Of a stretch of DNA of 64,000 bases, positions 1-12,115 are shown piece by piece. The number at the start of each line of letters is the position of its first letter. Position 1 is the stretch's first letter. Source of the stretch: Ilyonectria destructans (lineage: Eukaryota; Ascomycota; Sordariomycetes; Hypocreales; Nectriaceae); assembly GCA_020740775.1 (NCBI GenBank), contig JAHEWK010000008.1:248001-312000 (forward strand), given 5' to 3'. The notes beneath the pieces were generated by a model, which was given only the letters and a program-made list of their open reading frames with translations, was not told where the DNA came from and searched no databases. Made by a program: the position numbers and the translations under genes.

Positions 1-1988
1 CTTTTTCTGCCGGGCGGTGAGGAGGAGTGTCAGAGCTGCGGGTCGCACCATGTGTGAAGAAGGAGCGGCAGCGGCAGCAGGGGTGGGGGAGGTGGAGTCG
101 GGCGTTTGCCAGAAGGTGCGAGGGAAGGGACGTTGCCTATTTAGGCAGTCGTGGGGCTTCTCCGCGTTCAGCTAAGGCATTCTCTCAATAGGTAGGTACC
201 TACGTGACGAGACACCAGTTGGCAGTTGCACAACACATGTTGCCATTCGCAACTGCCGGTAGATGCATTACCTTGGGTGCCGTTGGGTAGGTACCTAATC
301 CTAAGGGATCTGGATCATGCTCAATGCAGGCGTCTAATTGCTTAGGAGTAGGCGGTCAGAAGGTAGTTCCAGCCATGTGACCATCCATTCTGCGTTTTGT
401 TGCATTTTGATGCGTCTATTCATACCTATCGAATGAGGCGTGCCATGTATCCCATGTATCTCGCGTATCTCATGTCCAGTGGCGTTGGAATTGTTCTCTG
501 TCCTTACCCCCTTCCCCTGTGTCGGCCGCCGCAGTGGAGTTTTAATTCACGCCGTCGATTGCTTGTCATGCTCTCGGACAGTGGCTTTTTCTCTTACACA
601 CTTCATCTCCGTGTCACGCTGGCGAGTGTTACATGGTGAAGTGGGAGAAATGATACAGTGAGTGCACTAATATGCACGGACTAGCCCACTCTGCCGCAGG
701 CAAGAGCGACCCGACCCAGTAGAGCGGGTGGGTTCCTGTCGATTCTGCCTTGCGGCCGGGGGATCCGGGCAAGACGGGGCACTCGCACGGAGGGCACGGG
801 CCACCACAACGTTATTCCCTCACTGTCGTCCCGTTATGCTGTGCGTTACAGCGCTACGCGTCACAGCATCATGTCGTCTCGAAGGCTGGGGATCTCCAAC
901 TAGTACTGTTCTGTAACCTCTGTCGCTAACACTGGAGCTCGGCTGTTACTCTCTTCGGCCTAGGCTTAAGCTTTGGAGCCCTCGTCTGGCTTCACCGGCA
1001 CCTTAATTAACCCATGTCTTCGCCCTGGGTCTCTCTGCCGGCCCGTGGAGACGGACAGCAACTCCGTGCCGTTCGGGGTCCCAAGTGACGTATCTGGAAT
1101 GCACGTCGGGTTGACATACGAGAGAATACGTCAAGGAGATGGATGGTACGTACCCTGCCTCGACCCACCCAGCATGACCCTCGTGTTATGACAAACCCAG
1201 CCTCTGCACGGTGGAACATTGAGCTGCCAGGCCGTCGTCACACCTGGAGACGGTCTGTGAGTGCGAGAACATATCGCTTCTCAAAATATTTACACCTTCT
1301 GGGGTCCCTTGTTGAAAATCACCCGGCAGGGGGTAACCGAGACTTGAGTAAGCAGTATCTGATGCCTACGAAGGGTCCACTTGCCGAGACACGCCCCTCC
1401 ACCAGGCTTCACTCAATGATCGACGACTTGGCAAAGCATCGCAATGGCCCAGTCTTAGAATACGATGTTTATTCATATCTTGTGATTCTTTGTGTGTGCG
1501 CGCGCGAGTGTGTGTGTGTTGCGCGTGCTGTGGCAATTCACCAATCCCATCAAATCCCCCAACGCCCTCTCCAAGAATCAGAAATACCGAGTAGAAATGT
1601 TGTCTATGGTCAAAGAGGAGAAGTCCTCATTCAAAGTGTTTCCTCTACCAGCAAAGACGAGAAAATGAAAGAAAAAACCCTAGTGTTGTGTCCCACCACG
1701 AATGTCTGGGCACAAGAAAAGAAGCAGAAGAAGGAAATGAGGAACCCATTGAGTCCTGTCGTAAAAAAGACAAATATCCAAACGTCGTAACGAGCGGGGT
1801 ATAACGAAGTAATCAAGACTTGAAATACAGATCGTAATCGTGAGAAAACATTGCCGCGTACATCTTAGCTACCAAAGTCCGCTCAGAATAGCTGCCGTTG
1901 GGTTAGTAACAGTGCACTGCGTGTCTGATTGCCCCCGTTGGAAGAAGGTCGCTGTTTGACTCACTCGGCGGGTTGCTGCGGCCCTCCA
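1..1988. other. gene-poor left end
   Basis: No supported gene. The longest open frame (plus strand, 1143-1790) runs through a GT/GC dinucleotide tract near 1490-1530 and a lysine-rich end, and resembles no family I know, so I treat it as chance. Two copies of the palindrome TAGGTACCTA lie at 193-202 and 288-297. The right part is probably the 3' flank of the bZIP gene, whose stop is at 1989. Confidence 0.5.
193..297. repeat. two TAGGTACCTA palindromes
   Basis: Exact 10-base palindromes TAGGTACCTA at 193-202 and 288-297; a third copy lies at 9709-9718. They are embedded in degenerate TAGGTAGGTA-like runs. Function unknown. Confidence 0.6.
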
Positions 1989-2811
1989 TCACCGGCGTTG
2001 TCCGACCGTCGGGTCGTACAAATAGTTGTCCTCGTAATAAATTTCGTCACCACCGCTGCTTCCGCCGTAGCTCCCCGTCTGCGCCCATTGCGTGCCGTAA
2101 GGCGCGCCGTACGGCACCGAGGCGAATGCTTCATCCCCGGTGTGGGTATCTCGACCACTGCTCCGTCGACTCACGGCCTCCTGGCCTCGCGTTACAAAAT
2201 GCCCAAAGTTGACGCTTCCCCAAGGCAGGCCTGGTTCCTCAGAGCTGAAGTCGTTGGGAGTGGGGATTCGATAGCTGTTTCCAGCGTATTGTTGGTTCCG
2301 AGAATCTCGCTCTGCCCGTTCCTTGGTCTCTCGGGCCTTTTCTCCTACTCTTAGTGTTAGCTACATGGCAAGTGTTCGAGGGGGAAAGGAGAAGGGGAAA
2401 CCCACGAAACTTGCGCTGGGCAATCCGGTTCTGTATCCTTCGTCGCTCTTCAGGGTCTGTGATATCTGACCAATCCAGATCCTTCGGACTGGACTTGGAC
2501 TTCTTGGAGGACGAGGAACTTTGCTTGCCGGGGCTGCTGGAGCTGTGTCTTGAACTTCCGGAAGGCATTGTGGGGTTCAATCCAGGTGAGTCTGGGAGTT
2601 CTGAAGAAGCAGATCGCTTTCTCTTGTGCCGCTGATGACTAGAGCGAGTTCCAGTGGGGAGTGATCTGGTACGGCGTGGTGTAAGTCCGGCCGGTGTTGT
2701 TTGTTGTCTCCGGGAGTTGGGGGGTTGCTGGTCTAAAAGATCGGGAGACGCGCTTTGTATGCGTATCACTGGGGGAGTTCTATCGGTAGGAGATGGCTTG
2801 GAGGAGGACAT
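1989..2811 (-). CDS. bZIP-type transcription factor, basic region without obvious zipper
   Basis: Probable nuclear DNA-binding regulator of 253 residues. Two exons, 2811-2406 and 2344-1989, are joined across a 61-base intron (donor GTGGGT, GCTAAC branch site, acceptor TAG) that interrupts an Arg codon in phase 1. The first ~115 residues are Ser/Pro/Lys-rich and disordered-looking. An acidic DPEERRR segment then leads into the basic region NRIAQRKFR, which fits the N-x7-R signature of bZIP proteins. After it come charged residues (EKARETKERAERD) but no heptad leucines, then a Tyr/Gly/acid-rich tail. The ATG at 2811 follows directly on an in-frame stop, which supports this start. Target genes cannot be inferred; the neighbours are gene-poor. 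Confidence 0.8.
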
Positions 2812-5503
2812 CTACTGGCGAAAGACAGTGCATAGGGCCCCCAAGTAATGCTTGTTGGTGATGGTGTGGTGCAGCTGAAGGGGGGGAGGTTCAAGATGCC
2901 AGTGGGGGGGGTTTCGAGTCTTATATGCAGCTTGCAGTACAATGGTTGTTTTCTGGCATGGTGTGAGTGGTTGGTAGAAGTGAACCGGAATCGAGGCTGA
3001 AGATGCGGATGACCAGTGGAAGTGAGAGAAAACAGACCGAGGTGTGTCCAAAAGCGGCTGCTGATGCTTGAACTCCTGGGGAGGTAATGGGAGGGTAGGC
3101 GTTACGACTGTATTCGCCAGCGAAGACGAAGACGCCCACGGGGTTGATATGGGTATGGCGGAGCAGTGCATATACATGAAAGGCTAAGTACGTACCAGAG
3201 AGGCCCGCCCCGTGCCATGCGGAATCCAGAGATGGACAGCCATGCGGCAGTGGATCTGCAAAGTCCGTGTCAGTCGGCCGGGACCGGGGAGGGTTCGGTT
3301 CCTAAACGGGGGTCCTAGCAATACGCCCGGTAGGGCAGATTCGAGGTGACTGGAGATTACGATGGGTAAGGCAGCGACCCGAGGCTAGAAAAGGCTCAAA
3401 TCAAGAAAGACAAATGAGTGCGAGTGCGAGAAGAGATCAGTCCAAGGTGATGAATGGAGTGGAGGTTTAACGGGGGAGGTGGCGCTATGTTTCTTCTACG
3501 CCCCCCCCCTCCCTTGATCCTCGTCTCTGGTAGTCCCCTGTCTGTGTAAAGTATTTGCCTGGTGGAAGGGGACCCTCTTGATTTCAGCCCTGGGCACAGG
3601 CCAGAAGGGGTAAACGGGCAAGACCAAGACCAAGGAGCGAAGAAGGGGGCGTGGGTCTGCGAGGCGGTTCGGCGTTGTTGTCTGGGTCCGGGGCAGTTCA
3701 AGTGACATGGTAGGCCACGCTTGACGGAGCCACGACGGGCCTTACAGACATGGTCTTTTAGTGAGTTGGGGATTCGCCCCGTAATGGGGAATGGAGAATT
3801 TGGGATTCAAACGAGAGACGGGGGTGGGAGCTCTGAGAATTGGGTCACACAGGGGGGGCGTGGGAATTGGATTCTGGGAGGAAGTTGAGTTGAGCGAGTG
3901 GGGGTGCAAGCAAAGCAAGCATGAGCCATCCGCCGGGCCTAATGCCTGAGCCCAAGCCCTGTAATGACATCCGGCGTCCGCTGTCCGCTGTCCGTTAGGT
4001 TGCTAAATAGGTTGCTAGTCCATCGGGAGGCGGATGATATCACAGTGTGCCCAGCCTGTCAACGTGCTGGAGCTGGGATGTGGGCGGTTTTCGGCAGCCT
4101 TGCCTGGCTGCTCTGAGCCTGGCCATGTGAGTGTGCGTCTGAGTGCGACGTACAGTTACATCGCGGGGGAAAAGCGGCTGAAGCAAGACAGCAGTACCGT
4201 CTTATCCCGGGTCTATTAAGGTGGGCGGGAGACGCGGACGGAGACGCGGACGAGAGTCACCAGTCACCCGTCAACCGTAGCCCGTTGCGAGTCGTCTGTC
4301 AGCCGATCGAGTAGAGTCATACAGAACAAAGAGTCATATTGGGAAACCTTGGCATCGCCTTGCCCGAACGAATGCCTTAGACAGCAGGCAGTGCGTGTGT
4401 GCCCACGTCAAGAGTCAACGTCACAGGCATCACTTCCAGGGCCCAATGGGGGAGGGTGTGCGCCCTTTGATTAGTTGACGGTTCATCGTCGCGTGCGTCA
4501 ACGTGGACGACGACGATGACGATGGGCGGAAGGGTACCTTGAGCTAAGGTGAGCTGGACAGTTTGTTAGGTGTGAGACGAGACATGCGTGAGCGCCGGAC
4601 GTATCCTTTGCACGCGTCGCTGCAAGCCCAACATAGAGATTCCCGAGCGTGGCGGCGCCCGGATCGTGAGAGGGGGACCTTTGGCGTGTTCGCAGCATAC
4701 GTACCACATGCGGACATTAACTCAAGCCGCAGAAAGCCACTGCTGTTGACCGAGAGGCGGAGGCGAAGGCAGAGTCGAGTTCGCGCCTAGTGTTAGCCAC
4801 TGTGTCGACAGCGTAACGGGTTGTATCCTCCGAACCCGAGATATACGACGAGAAAAACCGCGCCAGAGCGGCGCCAACGACAGGCCGGCGTTTTTTCGTT
4901 GGCGGGCGGAAGGCGGCTTTTTTTAATTGGGGGTTTTTCTTATTTCGAGGAGACTTGTCTTCTACTCTCACACCCAGGCCAGGCACGGCAATTGTGACAC
5001 CACCCTTTCCTTCATCTCTCAGGCAAGGGGGGTGCTTGATTTCCAATGCTTGATTTACAATCTTTATTTGCTCTTTGCCCAGAGCTCGCACAGCTTACAG
5101 CTATTTTTCGTAGGGCCACACTCCGTATCCCCTCATAAGAATCCTTGGCGCCACTCGGGATGTAGTGGTGTCGCTGACTTGAAGGGACCCTCCTCGTTAA
5201 CCGGCTAACCCCCTGTGCCCGTGCCGTCGTCCCCATGCTTGTCCCTCGGACGAGATTTAAACCCCGGTTTCTTTGGTCCCCCATGCACACTGGGGCCCGG
5301 GTCCCGTGTGCCGGCTTTAGGGGGAAGGGGGTGGGTTAACCTGGGCTTTGGGAGGGAGATCCGGCCACTCGGTTGGCGTGAAACTGTGGTTTGCTGTGCG
5401 GTGAGATCAGGGCCGGGCCAGACCACTGGGGCTGACGAGTGTTGCACTGTGCCTTGCTGCAAGTATGTTGTACTATGTAGGTGCCTATTCTGGGAACGTC
5501 ATA

Positions 5504-5525
5504 TGTGTGTGTGTGTGTGTGTGTG
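5504..5525. repeat. TG dinucleotide microsatellite
   Basis: Eleven TG units in a row, in non-coding sequence. Confidence 0.9.
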
Positions 5526-8500
5526 ACCTTGGCACTGGAGGGGACAACTCTGCATTATGATGCACTATCAATGGCTCTGGGCTCTCTGAGTCGGCGGCCG
5601 AGCGACGAGCTGGTCCAATGCGTGCCAGTCGTCTCTGATCCCCGACATGTGCGTTTTTTATTATGGAATCATTCATAGCACCGGCGAACTAACACGGTTA
5701 GACATATGTGGCTGCATAGTGGGGGAGAGCTGCAGAGCATTGGGTAGCTTGGACTAACAGCTTCATCAAGCTGTTTCTCCACCAACCACCCCATCCAAGT
5801 ACAGACTCCGTCTAGCACAAAGTTGAGCACCTAAGCTAATTTCAGCACGCTTCGCAAAGCTAGGCGGTGTCGCTGAGGGGAAGATTCTGGAACAGTGCGG
5901 AATGTGCCTTTTATTAGGTATTTAGTTTCAGCCCAATGTCTCTCTTTGGCTGTGGCTTGCCGCATTTGGTGGCCCTTTTGTTTCGTGTCTTCCCTTGGGC
6001 ACACGATGATTGGACTTGAGAAATGTCGGCATACAGCTTGGGTAGTGAGTCTGACAGCAAGGCAGCGATAGCAATGACTTGTCCACTGATTCAACCGCTT
6101 GTCAATTGGGTATTGCAGACATGGAACAGCCAAAATGTGGCTGTTCCCACGGATACCACTGCGACCACGACTGCTACCTGCACCGCTGTTACGTGGCAGG
6201 GTTCTCGAGGATCCCGCCTCAATGTAACCATCTCGTTTATGCCCATCCCGTCACCCGCTCTTGACCGACAGGACATGCCGAAACGGGCAAAATCGAGATG
6301 GAAGCCTGAGGCGAAGTCATATTAGGAACACGCTGCGTCCACCTATCATCAGCCCTACAATAGGCAACGAGGTTCAGGAGGGGGGTGTTCTTTAACTTTT
6401 GCATGCAAGATGTTTCTCCTAAAATAAGAAACGAGATTGTGTGCTGTGTCTTTGCCAACTCCCCATCCCCATAACCAGATTATTAGGAATCGCATATGGA
6501 TCGAAAATGTCGACAAGTACACAGCCAAAGAGGGGCAATAGCAACCTCTGTATGGGTCTGGGGTCTCTTTCCTCGCCTGGCCTGGTGGAAACGGGAAAAT
6601 GACAAGGGCGTAACCGACAAGGCCTCGCCTTGCAAGGATTTTTATAAAAAATAAGGTTAACAATTTCTCCAGTGTTCTTTGGACCGTGACCACGCAAATC
6701 GCAACACCACTCACACAACTGTCCGCCCGCCCAGGTAGCGCACCCACACGCATACTCGCCCTCCGTTCTCCGACTTTGCACCCGCTAGCTAGTCCCACAA
6801 AGGGCGCACGCTATGTGTGGCAGGGTATGCGCCTCGAGAGACCACCCGCCTGCCTGGCTCGGTAAACGACGCATGGTAGGTCAGGCAAGGTAGATCCGGC
6901 AAGGACGGTTAACGGTAATGTGGAGGGTGGAAAATTTGGATGCTGGATATTGACTAATACCACGGCAGCTGCCTTGTTGATCATTGAGATGGCATCGCTT
7001 CCAAGCAATACCGTTCGGCTGTGGATTTGTGCATCAATTGGACCTCCCGAGCTTGTCGGGGAACGGCCTCTCCTGCTCTAGATGCGTCTTTATCTAGACT
7101 GTTGACTGATCGTGTGATCGAGATGATCACCACCACCATCTCACGCTCCCCCTCCATGTCCCCCACCGACGGCTCAGCGGGCTGGCTTTCCCATCAAATC
7201 GACGGAACTGGGACTGGGAGTTGATACCAAATATAGCCCACATCGCTGCGTGATGGACGGCATGTCACCCTCTCTCTACCACTCATTCTCCAACTCATTT
7301 CACACCGTCAATTCCATTTGCGGCAGTGCCCCGTACATAACACCACTCTCCAGTCTTGTTGTCTTACCCTATCGTTTCTTTTTTGGCTTTTGGCTTCGGA
7401 GATCTTCAAGCAAAGGTCCCCAGGCTGGAAACTTTGTACCCTCCAGTCGGGCGATCCCTGCCGCCTCTTTTACCTGCATGGCGCCGCCGCTATGTTTCCT
7501 AAAAATACTCACGAGCTAAGGCAGGTGAGTTGTCTGGCCGCATTCCCACCACTGCTCCCGTGCCCTATTGTATCTTCCTACGCCCTTCGACCTGGGGGAG
7601 TGTATTTCATTGATGAGATGAGGGGAATGAGGAGGATGAAGATGAGGAGCAGAAGAGTGGAGGGATGGGACGTGCTGCCAGCTTGTCATTGCTAGACAGG
7701 GTTCACGCAACCCTTAGTGAGGCCAGCACAGACGGAACAGTGGGTAGGCAAGGCATTTTTCCGGCAGCCGCATCGTGCTCTCTGGGTCAAAACGGGACTG
7801 TACGCCTGTCTGCCTACCGGTCATGCGGAGGGATGTATAATTGACTGGATGCCGCGCCAAACGGCTGACGGAACAATAGCAGCAGACCCACGACGAGACG
7901 ACGACGGCATCGTGTGTGAATGCGCGTGAATACCGCATCATGTAACGACGTTGTGATCATGGCAACATGCCAAGCGGCGCTGCAGCCGCAACAAGACCCC
8001 CTTGAGTGTCTGCCACCCTCCTAAACGCCCGACACGCAATATATAATGGACGTACGGCTGAGATGGCAGCTTCTATTTCTGAGCTGTCCAACCACCTGGC
8101 ACGTGCTACGTAGTAGTCACACCGGATCCGAGCGACAGAGGCGAGGCGAGGGTGTATATTTGAGTGCTTACAGGTGTCATTTCCCTCTTGATGCATGCGA
8201 CCCCTATCACCGACTAGAATGATTATGTCCGTGACGTCTATGGGGAGACGAGGGAGACAGTCACCTTTCCGCGGTGAGTCTGGACGGAATTCGCATCGTC
8301 TTTCCTTGTCTGGATTAAACTGCTTCGGATATGGGGAACCTAGAAGGGCAGGAGTCGCACTAGGTGTCGAGGATGCCCTAAGCTGTCGAATGTTACAGGT
8401 CGAGGTTTAACGAGGTTGCAGGAAACGGGTACTAGACCCGGTTCGACCTTCTTTTCCCAGGGTCATGTTCCGCCCGTGGAGATGTCAAATTCGACTGTGG

Positions 8501-8804
8501 ATGAAAATAGTCGTACCCCTGACAGTTCGGCAATGCCAAGGAAATTGCATGGCTTGAATAATGTCGAGCAAAGCCTAAGGTGACGGCTTTCAAATGGCGA
8601 TGATCGCAGCACAACCGCGGCTACGATTCAAAATTTAACATGGGGGCTATGGGGCTAGGGGGGGGGGGGTGTAAGGCCACATGCAGGGTCCGGGGTCTTC
8701 GCACAGCATGCTCCTTCGGTCAAGGATGGCGGGTTGGAAAGAAGGGGATCCTATCTGAGGATACACTTGCAGGCAGGTCAGAGTGGGAAAAGCAGGGGTT
8801 TGTA

Positions 8805-8828
8805 TGGATGTGTGGATGTGTGGATGTG
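8805..8828. repeat. TGGATGTG tandem repeat, three units
   Basis: Three exact 8-base units in a G-rich non-coding tract, followed by degenerate TGGGTG-like copies. Confidence 0.85.
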
Positions 8829-10963
8829 TGGGTGTTTTCGGTGGAGATGGATGGGATGGGAGATGGGATGGGTTGAGATGGAGTTTGATGTTCGATGGCC
8901 ATGGCCGGATCTCTCCACCCGGCGCCGGGCTCCGCAACGTCCGCAGCTTGCCCGGCTACCAAAACCGGGATATTTAACGTGGACCCGTGGGAAGCATGCA
9001 AGACCCAAGTCGCTTACGGGTGGAGGGCCTCAAGGAAGGAAGCGGACATGGGGGTAATTGACGGCATCATTGATGGCTTGAAGGATGGGCACTAGCCTCG
9101 AACCTCAGGGCGCATTACAAGGAACGGCATGCTCTGCTCTCCTGCTCCTTGCATAGCTCTGACCAATTGAGAGATGCATCTACTCTGAGATCAGTTGCAC
9201 AAGTGAGCTTTCTCCTCCGCTTCGGGTACGGCACCCACATCCCGTGGAACTCACATCTGTAACCATGGCTCGACGCCAACGTTTTGTGGCGCTGGGGGCA
9301 CAAGTTGCCGGATGCACAATGTGACAGTGACGGTAGCATCAAACCATCTCATTCCCGCACTTGTGTTTTGCTCCTCTGTCCCTCAACGGCCTCCAATGTG
9401 GATATCCAGAGGTTGGCCTGACTCGTGCGGGATGGGTACAATGGTGGCATCTAAGTTGGACGGATTATCATCTGTATGAGAGTGGATGGATGGGTCGTTG
9501 TTGGTGGCTGGTAACAGCATACAGGAGCTTTACGGTCTATCTCTGCTCGTATCGTCTGATGGACTTTCCGACGTTTGTTTACTATTCTTAGATAGGGATC
9601 ATCATCTATGTTTCGTCGCCTATTTGAGTTAATGGGCCTCTGCTCGTTGAAACGGATAAACTAGTCCCTGGTGAGTCCACGGTGATCCCCCAGTGCTGCG
9701 GTAAGTGGTAGGTACCTAGGTAGGTACTACGATGCCCTTGTTAATATGGCCTGACTCTCTATCTCACATGTTAGCTGCACTGCGATTGTTCCTGCATTTC
9801 TGCCATGTCGCCTCTGATTAACGCGGACAAATTTATATTCAGGCACATTTGTTCATTAACCGACCACCTCAATCATGTTAACTTCTGGGGACTTGTCAAC
9901 CCACTACAAGAGCGGATTCAGGGCAGACTTGATTAACAAACTACAAAATGTACATGGTCAAGTGCAAGTTGGTGTAGGTGCTCTGTCATGGCCTTGCATA
10001 CGGAATCTTATGTCCCTTCTCCGCCCATATAATGCGATGCCATTTGATGCCCTTCACCGTCGTCTATCAATCTCTCTTTTCTTCTTCTTGAGGCTTCACA
10101 CTCAGCCCTACGAAACGAAACGAAACGTCGATGCATGACCCAGGCCCATGGTCTCGCCTTACCATAGCCGCGCGGATACGAGAGACAGAGCCACACCAAA
10201 TGCGTACGCACACGCGTATACGTACTTCTCACACCCTGGGCTTGGTCATCGCTGACAAACAGGCAACGGTGGGTTTCTCCGCGGATTCTGCCTTGAAGCC
10301 CTTGCTTGCGACGTTGAATTAAGCTTCTCAGGTTCGAATTCAGAGGAGGGGTCTTGTTTTGGTTCTGAATTGCCTTTTTTTCTCACTCAGATTTCCATGG
10401 GGTGTGGAGTTTCACGTCGTTGGTTCCCCAGCCTGGTGTTGTCGTATGACTATTTTGGTGCGCCTCTGCCCAGCTCCACTAAGCCATCGCCGGAGTTTTG
10501 GAGGACAATCCGTTATAGCCTGTTTCATCAGTTCGTCTAAAAAGATTGGCGATACAAATTGATTTTGCAAAAGCTACACTTTCCAGTGTCGATTTTCAAG
10601 AGGACATCCTATTTTTTTTAAGAGAGCATGATGCATGCATGAACTCTTGATCGGTAGGCTTGTCTCACTGCATAAATACGTACATCAGTGTTTTCAACTT
10701 ATTCACGCCCGCTTTACCTCCTCGGCATTAACGGAAAGCCAAGTGGGAAATAAGAGTGTTATGATGTGTAACTCCACGTGTTTTTCTTTCCATTGCTTTC
10801 ATAAGGTATGTCATGACTGGGTGCATCAACCAGCGAAGAAGAATGCATATAGCCCTTCGTGAAATTGACCTTGTTCAAATCGAGTCCATGAGACCAAGAC
10901 AGGTCCTGATATAACTACAGTCTTAATGTACACGGGACGTTCCCTTCGCCTTCCAATGCACTT

Positions 10964-11659
10964 TTACATGTTTGATAACATCTCGGCCTCCCGCTCGGCT
11001 CTCCGCTCAGCGGATCGCTTCTTGAACTGAACCTCAGCCCTTCTTCGCTCACCACCGTCGATCTTGCGACCCTGGCGGTGCTCCCACATACCCTCCGTGA
11101 CCTTGACAACCGCTCCAGACAGACCGGGCAGCGGGGTGGCGTAGGGTCCCACAATCGTCTTAAGACCTTGCACCCGGTAGCCCACCGGCCTGCTCAAGAC
11201 AGAGGTGGCCGCAAAATCGACGGAATCGTCGTGGGGGACGTTGACGGCGTACTTGCCGTCGTGGAGCATCGAGGCGGGGGGCGTGGCAATCTTCAGGATT
11301 GCCTCTCCATTCTCGACGTATCGGAAGTCTCCACCGGGGCCCAGTGCGCCCTTGCGGTATCGTTGCATCCATTGCAGAAGGTATCGACGGGTGCGAGCGG
11401 GCTCGATGCCGAGCTCCTTGAGTTGAGGCGAGGTGAGGGAGAAGAGTGCGTCCCATGAGGGGAACTTGCTGGCGTACTTGTTGAGGCCTCGGCCGATCAA
11501 CGTCAAGAAGGTCGGCACATCGGGCACGAAGGGAACAGGCTTGGGGATCGGGGGTAACGGTCTCGTCTTGTGCAGGAATCGGATCTGCCCAGCTCGCGAA
11601 AAGGTGTTGCTAGTCTGCAGGAGCATCCCGAGGGACGCCCGGAGTCGTTCGCCCTTCAT
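10964..11659 (-). CDS. FYV4: mitochondrial small ribosomal subunit protein mS41 (Fyv4, IGR-motif protein)
   Basis: Predicted 231-residue mitoribosome small-subunit component. The N-terminus is basic and amphipathic (starting MKGERLRASLGMLL), as expected for a mitochondrial presequence. Around residues 45-110 lies the IGR domain: VPTFLTLIGRGL, a Trp-containing helix, LKELGIEPARTRRYL and a basic WMQRYRKG end. This domain defines the Fyv4/mS41 family. The C-terminus is a charged helix rich in Arg and Glu. I chose the ATG at 11659, in a TCACC-ATG context, because the open frame upstream is interrupted by a good intron (11735-11665) in the 5' leader. It is divergent from the SNF2-RING helicase gene, with which it shares a short promoter. 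Confidence 0.88.
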   Translation of the reverse strand: MKGERLRASLGMLLQTSNTFSRAGQIRFLHKTRPLPPIPKPVPFVPDVPTFLTLIGRGLNKYASKFPSWDALFSLTSPQLKELGIEPARTRRYLLQWMQRYRKGALGPGGDFRYVENGEAILKIATPPASMLHDGKYAVNVPHDDSVDFAATSVLSRPVGYRVQGLKTIVGPYATPLPGLSGAVVKVTEGMWEHRQGRKIDGGERRRAEVQFKKRSAERRAEREAEMLSNM

Positions 11660-11664
11660 GGTGA

Positions 11665-11735
11665 CTAGGCGCATGGTTAGATTGCATCTCTCAAAGGAAG
11701 GCGACGGGTAAATGAGACTTATATAGCGCACTTAC
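11665..11735 (-). other. 5' leader intron of the mS41 gene
   Basis: Donor GTAAGT at 11735, TCTAAC-like branch site, acceptor CCTAG ending at 11665, six bases before the chosen ATG. Splicing removes an alternative in-frame ATG at 11674. Inferred from splice signals only. Confidence 0.6.
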
Positions 11736-12115
11736 ATCGTTCAATGGGTCGATTGGGGCAAGTAGGGCGTCCTCCTAGAAGTTCGTCGTCAAGCTCCGCG
11801 TGGTCGCACGAGTCTTGGAAACCCCGATCTCGAAATTTGACAATGGGGCTGTGTTATGTAAGCGAGGCTGCCATGTGGCTTGCGCTCTCGATTGCGGTTG
11901 TGGCGCGCTATCGGAGCTCCACGATTGGCCCCGCCTTTGGTGGGGCCGGCCAGGCTGACATCCCACTTCAAGAAGACTACCCTCCTCCTGCTCTCACTTC
12001 CCTCCTACATCTTATTCACGTTGGCTCTGTGCAGAAAAATGCCGTGGCAGTATTCCACGGCAACAAATCATCAAAATTATTTCCCCCATCAAAAGCCGCA
12101 AAAAACGAAAGCGGA
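11736..12115. promoter_or_regulatory. shared divergent promoter of mS41 and SNF2-RING helicase
   Basis: The 380 bases between two divergent transcription units. An inverted CCAAT box (ATTGG) sits at 11923-11927 beside a CCCCGCC stretch. The placement is inferred from gene orientation. Confidence 0.5.

Larger units (their letters stand above)
2812..10963. other. 8 kb gene-poor region
   Basis: Only short overlapping frames without recognisable motifs or consistent splicing were found. The part next to 2811 is presumably the bZIP promoter and 5' leader. The region holds a TG dinucleotide run (5504-5525), a three-unit TGGATGTG repeat (8805-8828), a duplicated GAGACGCGGACG (near 4230-4253) and a TAGGTACCTA palindrome (9709-9718). 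Non-coding RNA genes or strongly split genes cannot be excluded. Confidence 0.5.

Noticed and set aside
1143..1790. 215-codon open frame on the plus strand
   Set aside because: It crosses a GT/GC repeat, ends in lysine-rich low complexity and matches no family. Probably chance.
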